Below are positions 1 through 7,819 of a DNA stretch of 64,000 nucleotides, piece by piece (positions within the stretch are counted from its first letter, which is position 1; the number at the start of each line of letters is the position of its first letter). The position numbers were made by a program, and so were the translations under genes. The notes beneath the pieces are model-generated. The model had not been told where the DNA came from and did no database searches. It saw nothing but the letters and a program-made list of their open reading frames with translations. Source of the DNA: Mesorhizobium sp. LHD-90 (GTDB lineage: Bacteria > Pseudomonadota > Alphaproteobacteria > Rhizobiales > Rhizobiaceae). Where the stretch lies: the NCBI RefSeq assembly GCF_030929505.1, contig NZ_JAVFVV010000003.1, positions 186,001 to 250,000 on the forward strand, read 5' to 3'.

Positions 1-2
1 GC

Positions 3-803
3 ATGCCGGTGATCACCAAGCTGACGCCCAACATCACCGACATCCGCAAGCCGGCACGCGCCGCGCATGCCGGCGGCACCGACGCGGTGAGCCTGATCAA
101 CACGATCAACTCGATCACCTCGGTCAATCTCGACAATTTCGCGCCCGAGCCGACCATCGACGGCAAGGGTTCGCATGGCGGCTATTGCGGACCGGCGGTG
201 AAGCCGATCGCGCTCAACATGGTGGCCGAGATCGCCCGCGATCCGGAAACGCGGGGTCTTCCCATTTCGGGCATTGGCGGCATCACCACCTGGCGCGACG
301 CGGCGGAGTTTCTGGCCCTGGGCGCCGGCAACGTGCAGGTGTGCACGGCGGCCATGACCTATGGCTTCAAGATCGTCCAGGAGATGATCGAGGGGCTGAA
401 GAACTGGATGGACGAAAAAGGCCACCGCTCGCTCGACGATGTGATCGGCCGCGCCACGCCGAATGTCAGCGACTGGCAGTTCCTCAACCTCAATTATGTC
501 GCCAAGGCGCGCATCGACCAGGATTTGTGCATCAAATGCGGCCGCTGCCACATCGCCTGCGAGGACACCTCGCACCAGGCGATTACCTCGATCGTCAACG
601 GCGTCCGCCACTTCGAGGTGATGGAAGACGAGTGCGTCGGCTGCAACCTGTGCGTCAATGTCTGCCCGGTCGAAGGCTGCATCACCATGGAGCCGCTGGC
701 AGCCGGCGTCATCGACCAGCGGACGAACAAACCGGTGTCGCCGGTCTATGCCAACTGGACCACGCATCCGAACAACCCGATGGCGCGGCAAGCGGCGGAG
801 TAG
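3..803 (+). CDS. preA: NAD-dependent dihydropyrimidine dehydrogenase subunit PreA, 5'-truncated by the window edge
   Basis: C-terminal 266 residues of PreA, the FMN and iron-sulfur subunit that with PreT reduces uracil and thymine to the dihydro forms (first step of reductive pyrimidine breakdown, cytosolic). The visible part has the end of the dihydroorotate-dehydrogenase-like barrel (SGIGGITTWRDAAEFLALGA, phosphate-binding loop, and NVQVCTAAMTYG) and then two 4Fe-4S ferredoxin clusters near residues 178-190 (CIKCGRCHIAC) and 212-226 (CVGCNLCVNVCPVEGC). The family is about 430 residues, so roughly 165 residues lie before the window. The first Met seen is internal and not a start. A RutR-type regulator and later pathway genes lie 7-12 kb downstream. 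Confidence 0.93.
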   Translation: MPVITKLTPNITDIRKPARAAHAGGTDAVSLINTINSITSVNLDNFAPEPTIDGKGSHGGYCGPAVKPIALNMVAEIARDPETRGLPISGIGGITTWRDAAEFLALGAGNVQVCTAAMTYGFKIVQEMIEGLKNWMDEKGHRSLDDVIGRATPNVSDWQFLNLNYVAKARIDQDLCIKCGRCHIACEDTSHQAITSIVNGVRHFEVMEDECVGCNLCVNVCPVEGCITMEPLAAGVIDQRTNKPVSPVYANWTTHPNNPMARQAAE

Positions 804-810
804 AAACGCA

Positions 811-886
811 GGGGACAGCTTACTTTATCCCCTTGTGTGTCCGGCAAATCGTTGAGCCTTTCAGGGGATAAAAGTAAACTGTCCCC
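811..886. repeat. Short inverted repeat with GGGGACAG / CTGTCCCC ends
   Basis: Arms 811-832 and 864-886 are imperfect reverse complements (ggggacag..actttatcccc against ggggataaaagt..ctgtcccc; one arm is one base longer) around a 31-base loop. It sits just after preA, so it could act as a transcript-end hairpin. The end sequence resembles widespread REP-like repeats seen beside REP-associated transposases in proteobacteria; that link is from memory and no transposase is present here. Confidence 0.6.
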
Positions 887-965
887 GGGTTCTCGCGCCG
901 GGTTGCGTTTGCACTTTCGGTAGCGCTTGCAATCATCTATCACCGCCTGAAACGGGCGGGTGGAC

Positions 966-1337
966 ATGACGGTTGCAGAACTTCTGACGCATATCGGCCG
1001 GATCGTCTTCGGCGGCTTTTTCCTCATCGCCGGCATCCGGAATTTCCTGCATTTCCGCGAGCGTACGGAGCTTTCCACCAACTATGGCTGGCGGTTGCCG
1101 GCCGTGCTGATCGCCGTGGGTTTCGCGATGCAACTTGTCGGCGGCGTGTCGCTGATCTTCAATCTGCATGCCGCGACCGGGGCGGGACTGCTGATCGTCT
1201 TCCTCGTCGTGGCGACGTCGCTTTACCACAATCTCTTCATGTTCCAGGGCAAGGAGCGCGACCCGCATCTTTATCTGACGCTGGTCAACATCACGCTCGC
1301 CGGCGGCCTGCTGATGGTGATCGCCGACGCGCTGTGA
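966..1337 (+). CDS. DoxX family small membrane protein
   Basis: 123-residue integral membrane protein with four predicted hydrophobic segments. GRIVFGGFFLIAGIRNFLHF is the typical DoxX first helix with an R-N-x-x-x-F motif. DoxX proteins are inner-membrane proteins of poorly defined role, often linked to thiol or oxidative stress. ATG 966 was preferred over the GTG six bases upstream. It stands alone between preA and the convergent TRAP genes. A second DoxX gene occurs at 5831-6199 with similar length and topology, so the two are probably paralogs. Confidence 0.82.
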   Translation: MTVAELLTHIGRIVFGGFFLIAGIRNFLHFRERTELSTNYGWRLPAVLIAVGFAMQLVGGVSLIFNLHAATGAGLLIVFLVVATSLYHNLFMFQGKERDPHLYLTLVNITLAGGLLMVIADAL

Positions 1338-1406
1338 GTGCCTGCCGTCTGTTGAGCGGTTGGGCCGTCCTGACGCCGTCGGGAAGATCTGGCTTCCGCG
1401 CAATTG

Positions 1407-3464
1407 CTACGCCGGCACGGGCTGTTCCGTCCGCCACGCCGTCCACTGCCTGATCAGCACCGGCACGATGAGCGCCAGCCCGAGCAGGGTCGAATAGAGC
1501 TCCGGCGCGATCAGCAGCAACGCGGCGACCAGCAGAAGCACGTTCTCCCAGGGTTTCGTGCGCACCAGCATGAAGCGCGAGAGCGCCGCGCCCAGGCAGG
1601 TGATGCCGATGACGCAGCCGCCGAAGGCGAGGACAAAGTTGGACCAGGTGAAATCCTTGGTGACCAAGAGCAGCGACGGCGAGAAGACGAAGACGAACGG
1701 CACCAGCACCTTGCCCAGGCCCAGCCGGAACGCCGTGTTGCCGGTCTTGAAGGGGTCGGCCCCGGCCATGCCCGCCGCAGCGTAGGCGGCAAGCGCGACC
1801 GGGGGCGTGATGTCGGCCAGCACGCCGTAGTAGAAGACGAAGAAGTGAGCCACGATGGGTTCGACGCCGAGCAGACCGAGCGCCGGGGCGGCGATGGTCA
1901 CCATGATGATGTAGTTGGCCGTCGTCGGGATGCCGCAGCCCATCAGGATGCAGACGACCCCGGTCATGATCAGGGTGAAGAGCAGCGTCAGCGTGTTGGC
2001 TGCGAACCACGGCAGCAGCGGCCCGAACACGTCGGCGAGTTGCGCCGCGGTCGAGGTCACGATGTAGGAGACCTTGAAGCCGACGCCGGTGAGCGTCACC
2101 ACGCCAACGACGATGCCGACCGTGGCGGCGGCCGCGCCCACGGCCAGCGCGTATTTGGCGCCGTCGCGCAGGCTCTCGACGATCTCGACGATGGTGAGCC
2201 GCCGGCGCGGGTTGAGCAGGCCGACCAGAATACAGAGCGTGATGCCCCAGAAGGCGGCGAGATAGGGTGTGTAGCCGGCGAGCAGCACGCCGATCAGCAC
2301 GATCAGTGGGATGATCGTCGGCCAGTCGCGCTTCAGCGCCCCGACGATGTCCGGCATCTCGTCGGGGCGCAGGCCGCGCAGGCCGCTGCGCTTGGCCTCG
2401 AAATGCACCTGCATGAGCACGCCGAAGAAATGCATGAAGGCCGGCACGATCGCCGCCAGGATGATGGTCGTGTAGGGCAGTTCCAGGAACTCGATCATCA
2501 GGAAGGCCGCAGCGCCCATGATCGGCGGCGTGATCTGGCCACCGGTGGAGGAGGCGGCCTCCACCGCGGCCGCGAAATGCCGCTTGTAGCCGAGGCGGAT
2601 CATGGCCGGGATGGTGAGCGAGCCGACCGTGACGGTGTTGGCGACCGACGAGCCGGAGATCATGCCGAACAGCGCCGAGCCGAAGATCGACACTTTTGCC
2701 GGCCCGCCGGCGAAACGCCCGGCGACGAAAGCGGCGCAATCAAGGAAGAGCTGGCCGAGCCCGATGCGGGTGGCGAAGACGCCGAACAGCACGAAATGGA
2801 ACACGTAGGTGGCGACGACGCCGAGGGCGATGCCGTAGATGCCCTGGGTGGTCAGGTAGAGATGGTCGACGAGCTGCGCCACCGTGGCGCCGGGATGGAC
2901 GAGGATGCTCGGCATCCACGGCCCGTACAAGGCATAGGCCATGAAGATCAGCGCGATGATCGGCAAGGGCCACCCTACCGAGCGGCGGGTGGCTTCCATC
3001 AGAAGCAGGATCAACGCGCCGCCGAGCACGACGTCGGCGGTGGTGGGGTTGCCGACGCGGAAGGCGAGGTCGTCAAGCGGGATCAGCGGCACATGCGCTA
3101 CGGCGACCACGGCGACAATGGCAAGCGCCCAGTCGAAGAGCGGGATGCCTAGCGGCCGCAGCAGCGTCGACGTGGCCGGCTGGTCGTAGCCGCGCTTGCG
3201 GAAGGGAAAGACCAGGAAGACGAGGGCAAGCACGAAGGAAAGATGAATTCCCCGGTGGATCATCTCCGGCAACAGGCCGAAGCCGGCGGTGTAGTAGTGG
3301 AAGATCGACAGGACGATCAGCAGCCCGCCGACGATCCACCCCGCCGTCCGGGAGAGCGGGCGGAAGCGAATCTCGGAATCGAATTTCTCCTCGAGCTCGC
3401 GTGCTTTCGCCTCGTCGAGTTCCATCGGCGCGAGATGAACGTCTTCCGTCTTCTTTTCCGTCAT
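1407..3464 (-). CDS. TRAP transporter permease, fused small and large membrane subunits (4TM/12TM, TAXI type)
   Basis: 685-residue polytopic inner-membrane protein. The N-terminal third (about residues 35-230) has the small-subunit helices; the rest matches the DctM-like large subunit (GSALFGMISGSSVANTVTVG, GGQITPPIMGAAAFLM, ILMGCGIPTTANYIIM). Fusions of this kind pair with TAXI-type receptors and drive sodium- or proton-coupled uptake of organic acids or amino acids; the substrate is not readable here. The receptor gene lies just upstream on the same strand (3545-4531), separated by 80 bases that hold a terminator-like hairpin. A long open frame on the opposite strand is a GC-rich shadow. 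Confidence 0.93.
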   Translation of the reverse strand: MTEKKTEDVHLAPMELDEAKARELEEKFDSEIRFRPLSRTAGWIVGGLLIVLSIFHYYTAGFGLLPEMIHRGIHLSFVLALVFLVFPFRKRGYDQPATSTLLRPLGIPLFDWALAIVAVVAVAHVPLIPLDDLAFRVGNPTTADVVLGGALILLLMEATRRSVGWPLPIIALIFMAYALYGPWMPSILVHPGATVAQLVDHLYLTTQGIYGIALGVVATYVFHFVLFGVFATRIGLGQLFLDCAAFVAGRFAGGPAKVSIFGSALFGMISGSSVANTVTVGSLTIPAMIRLGYKRHFAAAVEAASSTGGQITPPIMGAAAFLMIEFLELPYTTIILAAIVPAFMHFFGVLMQVHFEAKRSGLRGLRPDEMPDIVGALKRDWPTIIPLIVLIGVLLAGYTPYLAAFWGITLCILVGLLNPRRRLTIVEIVESLRDGAKYALAVGAAAATVGIVVGVVTLTGVGFKVSYIVTSTAAQLADVFGPLLPWFAANTLTLLFTLIMTGVVCILMGCGIPTTANYIIMVTIAAPALGLLGVEPIVAHFFVFYYGVLADITPPVALAAYAAAGMAGADPFKTGNTAFRLGLGKVLVPFVFVFSPSLLLVTKDFTWSNFVLAFGGCVIGITCLGAALSRFMLVRTKPWENVLLLVAALLLIAPELYSTLLGLALIVPVLIRQWTAWRTEQPVPA

Positions 3465-3490
3465 TGGGCCACGTTCATCGGTTCAGATGC

Positions 3491-3520
3491 AAAAAAGGGC
3501 GGAAAGCAGGCTCTCCGCCC
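3491..3520 (-). terminator. Intrinsic terminator-like hairpin between receptor and permease genes
   Basis: Read on the minus strand, GGGCGGA (3520-3514) pairs with TCCGCCC (3503-3497) over a ten-base loop and is followed by six T (3496-3491). It lies after the TAXI receptor stop and before the permease start, so it may attenuate readthrough and make the receptor transcript more abundant than the permease transcript, as periplasmic receptors usually need. Confidence 0.7.
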
Positions 3521-3544
3521 GGGATCGGTCGCGCCTGGCGCGGC

Positions 3545-4531
3545 CTATTTCAGGACGCCCGCCTCCTTGTAGAACTTTTCCGCGCCCGGATGGAACGGGA
3601 TGCCTGCGCCCGCTACCGCGTTTTCCAGCGTGATCTGCTTGCCCTTGGCATGACCCGCGTCGAGCGCCTTGCGGGTGCCGTCGCTGTAAAGCGACCTGGT
3701 GATGTTGTAGACGAGGTCGTCAGGCTGCTTGGCGCTGGTGACCCACTGCGCGGCGACCGCCAGCGTTTTGGTCTCCGGAACGCCCTTGTAGGTTTCGGCC
3801 GGCACGGTGTTGGCCGAGAAGAACTTGTATTCGCCAAGCAGCTTGTCGATCTCAGGGCCTTCTACCGGGACCAGGGTGATCGGTGTGGAGGCCGACAGTT
3901 CGGTGATCGCGCCGGCCGGGAAGCCGCCGACGAAGAAGAAGGCGTCGAGCGCACCGTCGCGCATCTTCTCGCCCGATGGGCCGGGCTTCAGATATTCGGG
4001 GCTGATGTCCTTCTCGGTGATGCCGAAAGCGCCGAGCACGATGCGGCTGTCGACGATCGTGCCCGAGCCGGGCTCATCGATGGAGACGCGCTTGCCCTTG
4101 AGGTCGGAGATCGACTTGATGCCGGCATCGGCGCGGGCCACCACGTGAAGAGTTTCGGGATAGAGCGTGGCGATCAGGCGCAGGTCCTCGACCTTGCCCT
4201 TGCCTTCGTAGAGGCCGGTTCCCGAATGCGCCCAGAAGGCGACGTCGGATTGAGTGAAACCGGACTCCGATGCCCCGCTCTGGATGGCGTTGATGTTCGC
4301 CACCGAGCCGTTCGACGATACGGCGGTGGCGACCAGACCTTCCACGCCATTCGGACCGGTTGCGGAGATGGCGTTGGCGATCAGCCCGCCGATCGGATAA
4401 TAGGTGCCGGACGTTCCGCCCGTGCCGATCCGAAAAAAAGCCTGTTGGGCGAAGGCGCGCCCGGCGCTGGCGGCGGCTGCGAGCCAGGCCGCCCCGGCCA
4501 CAAAGCCGCGGCGGTTGATTGAATAGGCCAT
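3545..4531 (-). CDS. TAXI family TRAP transporter solute receptor
   Basis: 328-residue periplasmic binding protein. An N-terminal signal peptide with an RR pair (NRRGFVAGAAWLAAAASAGRA, possible Tat route) precedes the family signature RIGTGGTSGTYYPIGGLIAN near residues 33-52. GSVANINAIQSGASESGFTQSDVAFWAHSGTG and DAFFFVGGFPAGAI are also typical of TAXI receptors. Length fits the family (about 320). It captures substrate for the fused permease 80 bases downstream. The 248 bases upstream, shared with the divergent Rrf2 gene, must hold its promoter. Confidence 0.93.
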   Translation of the reverse strand: MAYSINRRGFVAGAAWLAAAASAGRAFAQQAFFRIGTGGTSGTYYPIGGLIANAISATGPNGVEGLVATAVSSNGSVANINAIQSGASESGFTQSDVAFWAHSGTGLYEGKGKVEDLRLIATLYPETLHVVARADAGIKSISDLKGKRVSIDEPGSGTIVDSRIVLGAFGITEKDISPEYLKPGPSGEKMRDGALDAFFFVGGFPAGAITELSASTPITLVPVEGPEIDKLLGEYKFFSANTVPAETYKGVPETKTLAVAAQWVTSAKQPDDLVYNITRSLYSDGTRKALDAGHAKGKQITLENAVAGAGIPFHPGAEKFYKEAGVLK

Positions 4532-4740
4532 TATCGTTCTCCCTTGTTTCGCGCCGAGATTGAAAAGGCTGCGTGGCGATTGTCAACCTGTTGCCATCGA
4601 CGTCCACAAATCTGCACCGTCACCGGTAACAGCGGATCGCGCGGTTTTCGGGGAATCGGGCGGGGGGTGTGGGCAAGTTCCGGAAGAGCCGGCGGCCGGC
4701 ATTTTTCCACAGTTGGGTAGCAACCTATTGCGGATAAAAA

Positions 4741-4768
4741 ATATCCATGATACAAAATATCCACGATA
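4741..4768 (+). promoter_or_regulatory. Direct-repeat candidate operator for the Rrf2 regulator
   Basis: ATATCCATGATA (4741-4752) and ATATCCACGATA (4757-4768) repeat with a 16-base period, 11 bases before the Rrf2 start. AT-rich direct or inverted repeats overlapping the promoter are usual for Rrf2-type autoregulation. A third partial ATATCC-like half is not seen. The position supports autoregulation and possibly control of the divergent TRAP genes, but this is inference. Confidence 0.45.
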
Positions 4769-4779
4769 GGAGATCGGCC

Positions 4780-5277
4780 ATGAAACTGAGCGAAGGCGTG
4801 GAGGCGGCAATCCATTCGGCGATCGTGCTGGCTGACCTGCCCGAGGGTGCGACCCTGCCGGGTTCGGCTCTCGCCGAGTATCACGGCGTCTCTGGAAGCT
4901 ACCTGCTGAAGCACCTGAAGGACCTAGTTGCCGCAAAAATCCTGGAGTCGGTGCCGGGTCCGGCGGGCGGCTATCGCCTGGCGCGCGGCACCGACAGGAT
5001 CAGCCTGCTCGACGTGGTGCTGGCGGTGGAGGGGGCGCAGCCGGCCTTCCGCTGCCTGGAAATCCGGCAGAAGGGGCCGGGCGCGCTGGAGTCCGCCGCC
5101 TACAAAAAACCGTGCGGCATCAACACGGCGATGCTGAAGGCCGAGCGCGCCTGGCGCGCCGTGCTCGCCGAGACAAAACTGTCCGACCTGATCGAGGAAT
5201 ACGCGATCGACGCCGACCCGCGAGCGGTGGCGTATGGCTGCGCCTTCCTCGAACGAAACCAGCGCATACCACGCTGA
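4780..5277 (+). CDS. Rrf2 family transcriptional regulator
   Basis: 165-residue winged-helix regulator: MKLSEGVEAAIHSAIVLADL, recognition helix region SGSYLLKHLKDLVAAKILES and wing GPAGGYRLAR match the Rrf2 fold. The C-terminal half has two Cys (FRCLEIRQKG and KKPCGIN) rather than the clustered three-Cys iron-sulfur motif of IscR or NsrR, so a thiol or other signal is more likely than a classic cluster. ATG 4780 has a GGAG sequence seven bases upstream and was preferred to the ATG at 4747, which falls in the operator repeats. It probably controls the AhpD-like and DoxX genes just downstream. Confidence 0.88.
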   Translation: MKLSEGVEAAIHSAIVLADLPEGATLPGSALAEYHGVSGSYLLKHLKDLVAAKILESVPGPAGGYRLARGTDRISLLDVVLAVEGAQPAFRCLEIRQKGPGALESAAYKKPCGINTAMLKAERAWRAVLAETKLSDLIEEYAIDADPRAVAYGCAFLERNQRIPR

Positions 5278-5313
5278 CCGATCTTCCTCCCAGCCAAGAT
5301 GAAAGGAATGGCT

Positions 5314-5775
5314 ATGAAGGCCCGTATGAATTTCTTTGCCAAGGCGCCGGTGCTGCTCGAAGCGATGCGCGCGCTCAACAAGGCGGTGGACGAATCCGGC
5401 TTCGAGCGCAAGTTGCTGCATCTGGTGAAGCTGCGCGCCTCTCAGATCAACGGCTGCTCATATTGCGTCGACATGCATGTCAAGGAGGCGCGGCATGACG
5501 GTGAAAGCGAACAGCGCCTGCATCTCGTCAGCGCCTGGCGGGAAAGCCCGCTTTATTCCGAACGCGAGCGCGCCGCTTTCGAATGGACGGAAGCCGTGAC
5601 GCTGCTGCCACAAAGCAAGGCGGCCGACGAGTTCTATGCGCCGCTGACCACGCATTTTTCCGACGAGGAGATCGTGCAACTCACCATGCTGATCGGCGTG
5701 ATCAACACCTGGAACCGGCTCTGCGTCGCCTTCCGCTCGCAGCATCCGGTCGACCGTCAGGTCGAAGCGGCGTGA
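5314..5775 (+). CDS. Carboxymuconolactone decarboxylase / AhpD-like protein
   Basis: 153-residue protein with the AhpD-core CxxCxxxH motif (GCSYCVDMH, about residues 46-54), the redox-active and proton-relay residues of alkylhydroperoxidase D-type enzymes. These are cytosolic peroxidase partners, and some are plain decarboxylases; the CxxC favours a redox role. Several in-frame ATGs (5299, 5308, 5314) are possible. 5314 is best spaced from AAAGGA. It follows the Rrf2 gene by 36 bases and precedes a DoxX gene by 55 bases, which makes a three-gene redox-responsive operon likely. Confidence 0.85.
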   Translation: MKARMNFFAKAPVLLEAMRALNKAVDESGFERKLLHLVKLRASQINGCSYCVDMHVKEARHDGESEQRLHLVSAWRESPLYSERERAAFEWTEAVTLLPQSKAADEFYAPLTTHFSDEEIVQLTMLIGVINTWNRLCVAFRSQHPVDRQVEAA

Positions 5776-5830
5776 GCTTGCGAGGGAAAGGCGGCACCAA
5801 CTCGGGCCGCCCATGCAAACTGGAGGGACT

Positions 5831-6199
5831 ATGGAATCCGAACTGTCAATCGCACTGATCGCGGTCGGCCGCATCCTGCTCGGCGGCGCGTTTGTGTTCG
5901 CGGGCATCCGCAACATCATGAACGTGTCCTTCTTGAGCGGCCTGATGGCGGCGCGTGGTGTCCCGCTGGCGAAGCCCGCACTCTACGCCGGCATCGTGCT
6001 GCAGATACTGGCCGGCGTGCTGCTCGCCGCCGGTCTGTGGGTGCCCTGTGCCGCCGCGGCGCTGATCGTCTTCCTGATCGCGGCGACCCCGATGTTCCAC
6101 AATTTCTGGGATGTTCAGGGGCCGGAACGGGCGGCGAAGATCAACGGTTGGATCGGCAATGTCGCGCTGGCAGGCGGGTTGCTGATCGCGGCGGCGTAA
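5831..6199 (+). CDS. DoxX family membrane protein, last gene of the Rrf2 operon
   Basis: 122 residues, four hydrophobic helices, first helix GRILLGGAFVFAGIRNIMNV with the same R-N motif as the DoxX protein at 966-1337. ATG 5831 has an ideal GGAGGG six bases upstream. Being downstream of an AhpD-like protein and an Rrf2 regulator suggests a membrane redox or thiol-stress function, as described for DoxX complexes in other bacteria; the exact role is unknown. A large palindrome (6221-6395) follows and may end the transcript. Confidence 0.85.
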   Translation: MESELSIALIAVGRILLGGAFVFAGIRNIMNVSFLSGLMAARGVPLAKPALYAGIVLQILAGVLLAAGLWVPCAAAALIVFLIAATPMFHNFWDVQGPERAAKINGWIGNVALAGGLLIAAA

Positions 6200-6220
6200 G
6201 CGAATTGAGCATCGGGTAGC

Positions 6221-6395
6221 GCCCCCTCACCCGCCCTCCACTTCGCTCGGGCGACCTCTCCCCGCTGGGGAGAGGAGGTTTTCGACGCCTTCGCCACACT
6301 TCAACGTAACGGTATAGGTTGGCGCAAGCGGCGCAGGTCTCCTCTCCCCAACGGGGAGAGGTCGCCCGAGCGAAGCGGAGGGCGGGTGAGGGGGC
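6221..6395. repeat. Large intergenic palindrome, 57-bp arms
   Basis: Arms 6221-6277 and 6339-6395 are reverse complements with about two mismatches over 57 bases, each containing its own smaller palindrome (CCTCTCCCC...GGGGAGAGG). The 61-base loop is unremarkable. It lies between two convergent genes, a usual site for rhizobial palindromic elements, and could form a bidirectional terminator. Related CTCTCCCC..GGGGAGAG motifs recur at 15352-15447, which points to a dispersed family. Confidence 0.8.
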
Positions 6396-6413
6396 TTGGG
6401 CACGTCCGAACGG

Positions 6414-6722
6414 TCAAACCTCGACCGTGTCGAAAATCAGCAGGTCGACGCCGCCGTCGGCAAAATTGGCGAGGTCGCCGGCGGTCGCCTGGCCTTCGGG
6501 CGAACCGAGCGCGCTCTGGATTGCGGCTACGGAGTCGAACTCCAGCGTCGCCACCAGGTGAAAATCGGACGGTCCGGAGGGCATGCCCACCGCGCCCTTG
6601 CTGATGTCGTATTTGCGCAGGCCCGGGATCTTCTTGGCCAGCGGGATATGGGTGGCGTGGTAGTAGCGATCGAAGGCGGCCTTGTCCTTCGGCGTCTTGT
6701 AGAGTGCGATCAGTTTTGCCAT
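6414..6722 (-). CDS. EthD family reductase-like protein
   Basis: 102-residue small alpha-beta barrel protein. MAKLIALYKTPKDKAAFDRYYHATHIPLAKKIPGLRKY carries the EthD/ferredoxin-like signature with the conserved H-x-P (THIPL) and the PGLR turn. EthD proteins act as dimers in degradation of ethers and related compounds, but most members are uncharacterised. It is the last gene of a minus-strand cluster with a VOC protein and a sigma-like factor, 91 bases downstream of the VOC gene. Confidence 0.85.
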   Translation of the reverse strand: MAKLIALYKTPKDKAAFDRYYHATHIPLAKKIPGLRKYDISKGAVGMPSGPSDFHLVATLEFDSVAAIQSALGSPEGQATAGDLANFADGGVDLLIFDTVEV

Positions 6723-6813
6723 CGGTTCCTCCCGGTTCTGTTTCTGGTGCCGGGAGGATCGTGTCTGGCGGCTGACATCAGGTCAATGCGACCTTGGGGG
6801 AAATCGCCGCGAT

Positions 6814-7191
6814 CTAATTCCGTGGCAGCGTCGCAAGCTGGTAGACCGACACCGTATGCCCGTCGGGGTCGCGAAAGTCGGCAAAAAGGCCGTCCGGCGC
6901 TGGCGATACAGGCGTCACGATCTCGACGCCGGCCGCAGCCAGGCGCTCGACAAAAGAATCTATCCCTCCTTCCGCCAGACCGAAGACGACATTTGGCGTA
7001 TTGCCCGGCTTGGGGTCGCCGGGAAATGCCATCACATCGATGTCCGGGCCGATCTTGGTCATGAGGAAGCTGAACCCATCCTCATCGTGACGATCGAATT
7101 CGAGGCCGAGATGGGTGCGGTAGAACTTGTCCGTGCGGTCGAGGTCGGTGACGTTGAAGATGATGGTCACGCCGTTGAGCTTGACGGTCAT
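6814..7191 (-). CDS. VOC (glyoxalase/dioxygenase superfamily) protein
   Basis: 125-residue two-module vicinal-oxygen-chelate protein: IIFNVTDLDRTDKFYRTHLGLEF opens the first beta-alpha-beta-beta-beta module and FADFRDPDGHTVSVYQL closes the second with the F-x-D-P-D-G-H turn. Metal-binding or substrate specificity cannot be assigned. Its start overlaps the end of the sigma-like gene by four bases (ATGA, 7188-7191), so the two are translationally coupled. Confidence 0.85.
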   Translation of the reverse strand: MTVKLNGVTIIFNVTDLDRTDKFYRTHLGLEFDRHDEDGFSFLMTKIGPDIDVMAFPGDPKPGNTPNVVFGLAEGGIDSFVERLAAAGVEIVTPVSPAPDGLFADFRDPDGHTVSVYQLATLPRN

Positions 7192-7781
7192 TGGGTCTCT
7201 CCATGTTGATCACGCATAGAGTTGCCGCCGCCGGGCAAAACGTGATCGCGGACCGAAAAGAAAATCGGGATGCCGTCGGGATCGCGGATCGCGAAGCTTC
7301 GCCGAGGCACGCCGGGAATGGCGGATTTCAGGGCGCGACGGGCGGGACCGTCCCCTTGAAGACGCTCCAGCCGTTCATAGTCCGGGCTCGTTCCATGCTG
7401 CCTTAGCGAACGACGCAACCCGCTCAGTCGCTGGCGCAGTGCGACGTCGCTCAGCCCGAGCAGGAAGCCGATTTCGCGGCGACCCATCCCGGCGTCGATC
7501 AGACGGGCAACGACACGCTGGGCAGGCGGCAGGGTCTCGATGACCTCGCCGGGCAGGCGCGGGAGCGACGCCGCCGCGCCGCGCGCCACGAATTTCGCGT
7601 GGTTACTGATCGCGCCGCGCGCCCAGGCGAGAAAGCCGGGGCCCGAGCAGCGGCGTCCGCTGCCGACAGCCGCCAGAAGCACATCCTGAACGAGATCGTC
7701 GGCGTCGCAGGCGGCGCGCGAACATTTTGCCGCAAAGCGCCTCAGGGCAATCACAATATCGTCGTTAAGGTCGCTCGCCAT
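7188..7781 (-). CDS. ECF-type RNA polymerase sigma factor-like protein with a VOC-like C-terminal tail
   Basis: 197 residues. Region 2 is recognisable as DADDLVQDVLLAAVG (about 26-40) and region 4 as LPPAQRVVARLIDAGMGRREIGFLLGLSDVALRQRL (about 84-119), so it should bind DNA and core polymerase. After residue 145 comes an extra tail, including SFAIRDPDGIPIFFS, which looks like the closing strand of a VOC domain (compare FRDPDGHTVSVYQ in the coupled VOC protein). Region 2 is short and weak, so it may be a sigma-like regulator rather than a full sigma factor. No anti-sigma gene is adjacent; the coupled VOC protein is a candidate partner. Confidence 0.75.
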   Translation of the reverse strand: MASDLNDDIVIALRRFAAKCSRAACDADDLVQDVLLAAVGSGRRCSGPGFLAWARGAISNHAKFVARGAAASLPRLPGEVIETLPPAQRVVARLIDAGMGRREIGFLLGLSDVALRQRLSGLRRSLRQHGTSPDYERLERLQGDGPARRALKSAIPGVPRRSFAIRDPDGIPIFFSVRDHVLPGGGNSMRDQHGETQ

Positions 7782-7819
7782 CCGCCATTCTTATGGGTGA
7801 CCGATGAGCCGTCAAGCTG

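Noticed and set aside
1404-3152. A 582-codon open frame antisense to the TRAP permease
   Set aside because: Composition (Glu/Arg/Asp/His/Gln-rich, no domain) is the usual reverse shadow of a GC-rich membrane gene; the opposite strand has a full conserved protein.
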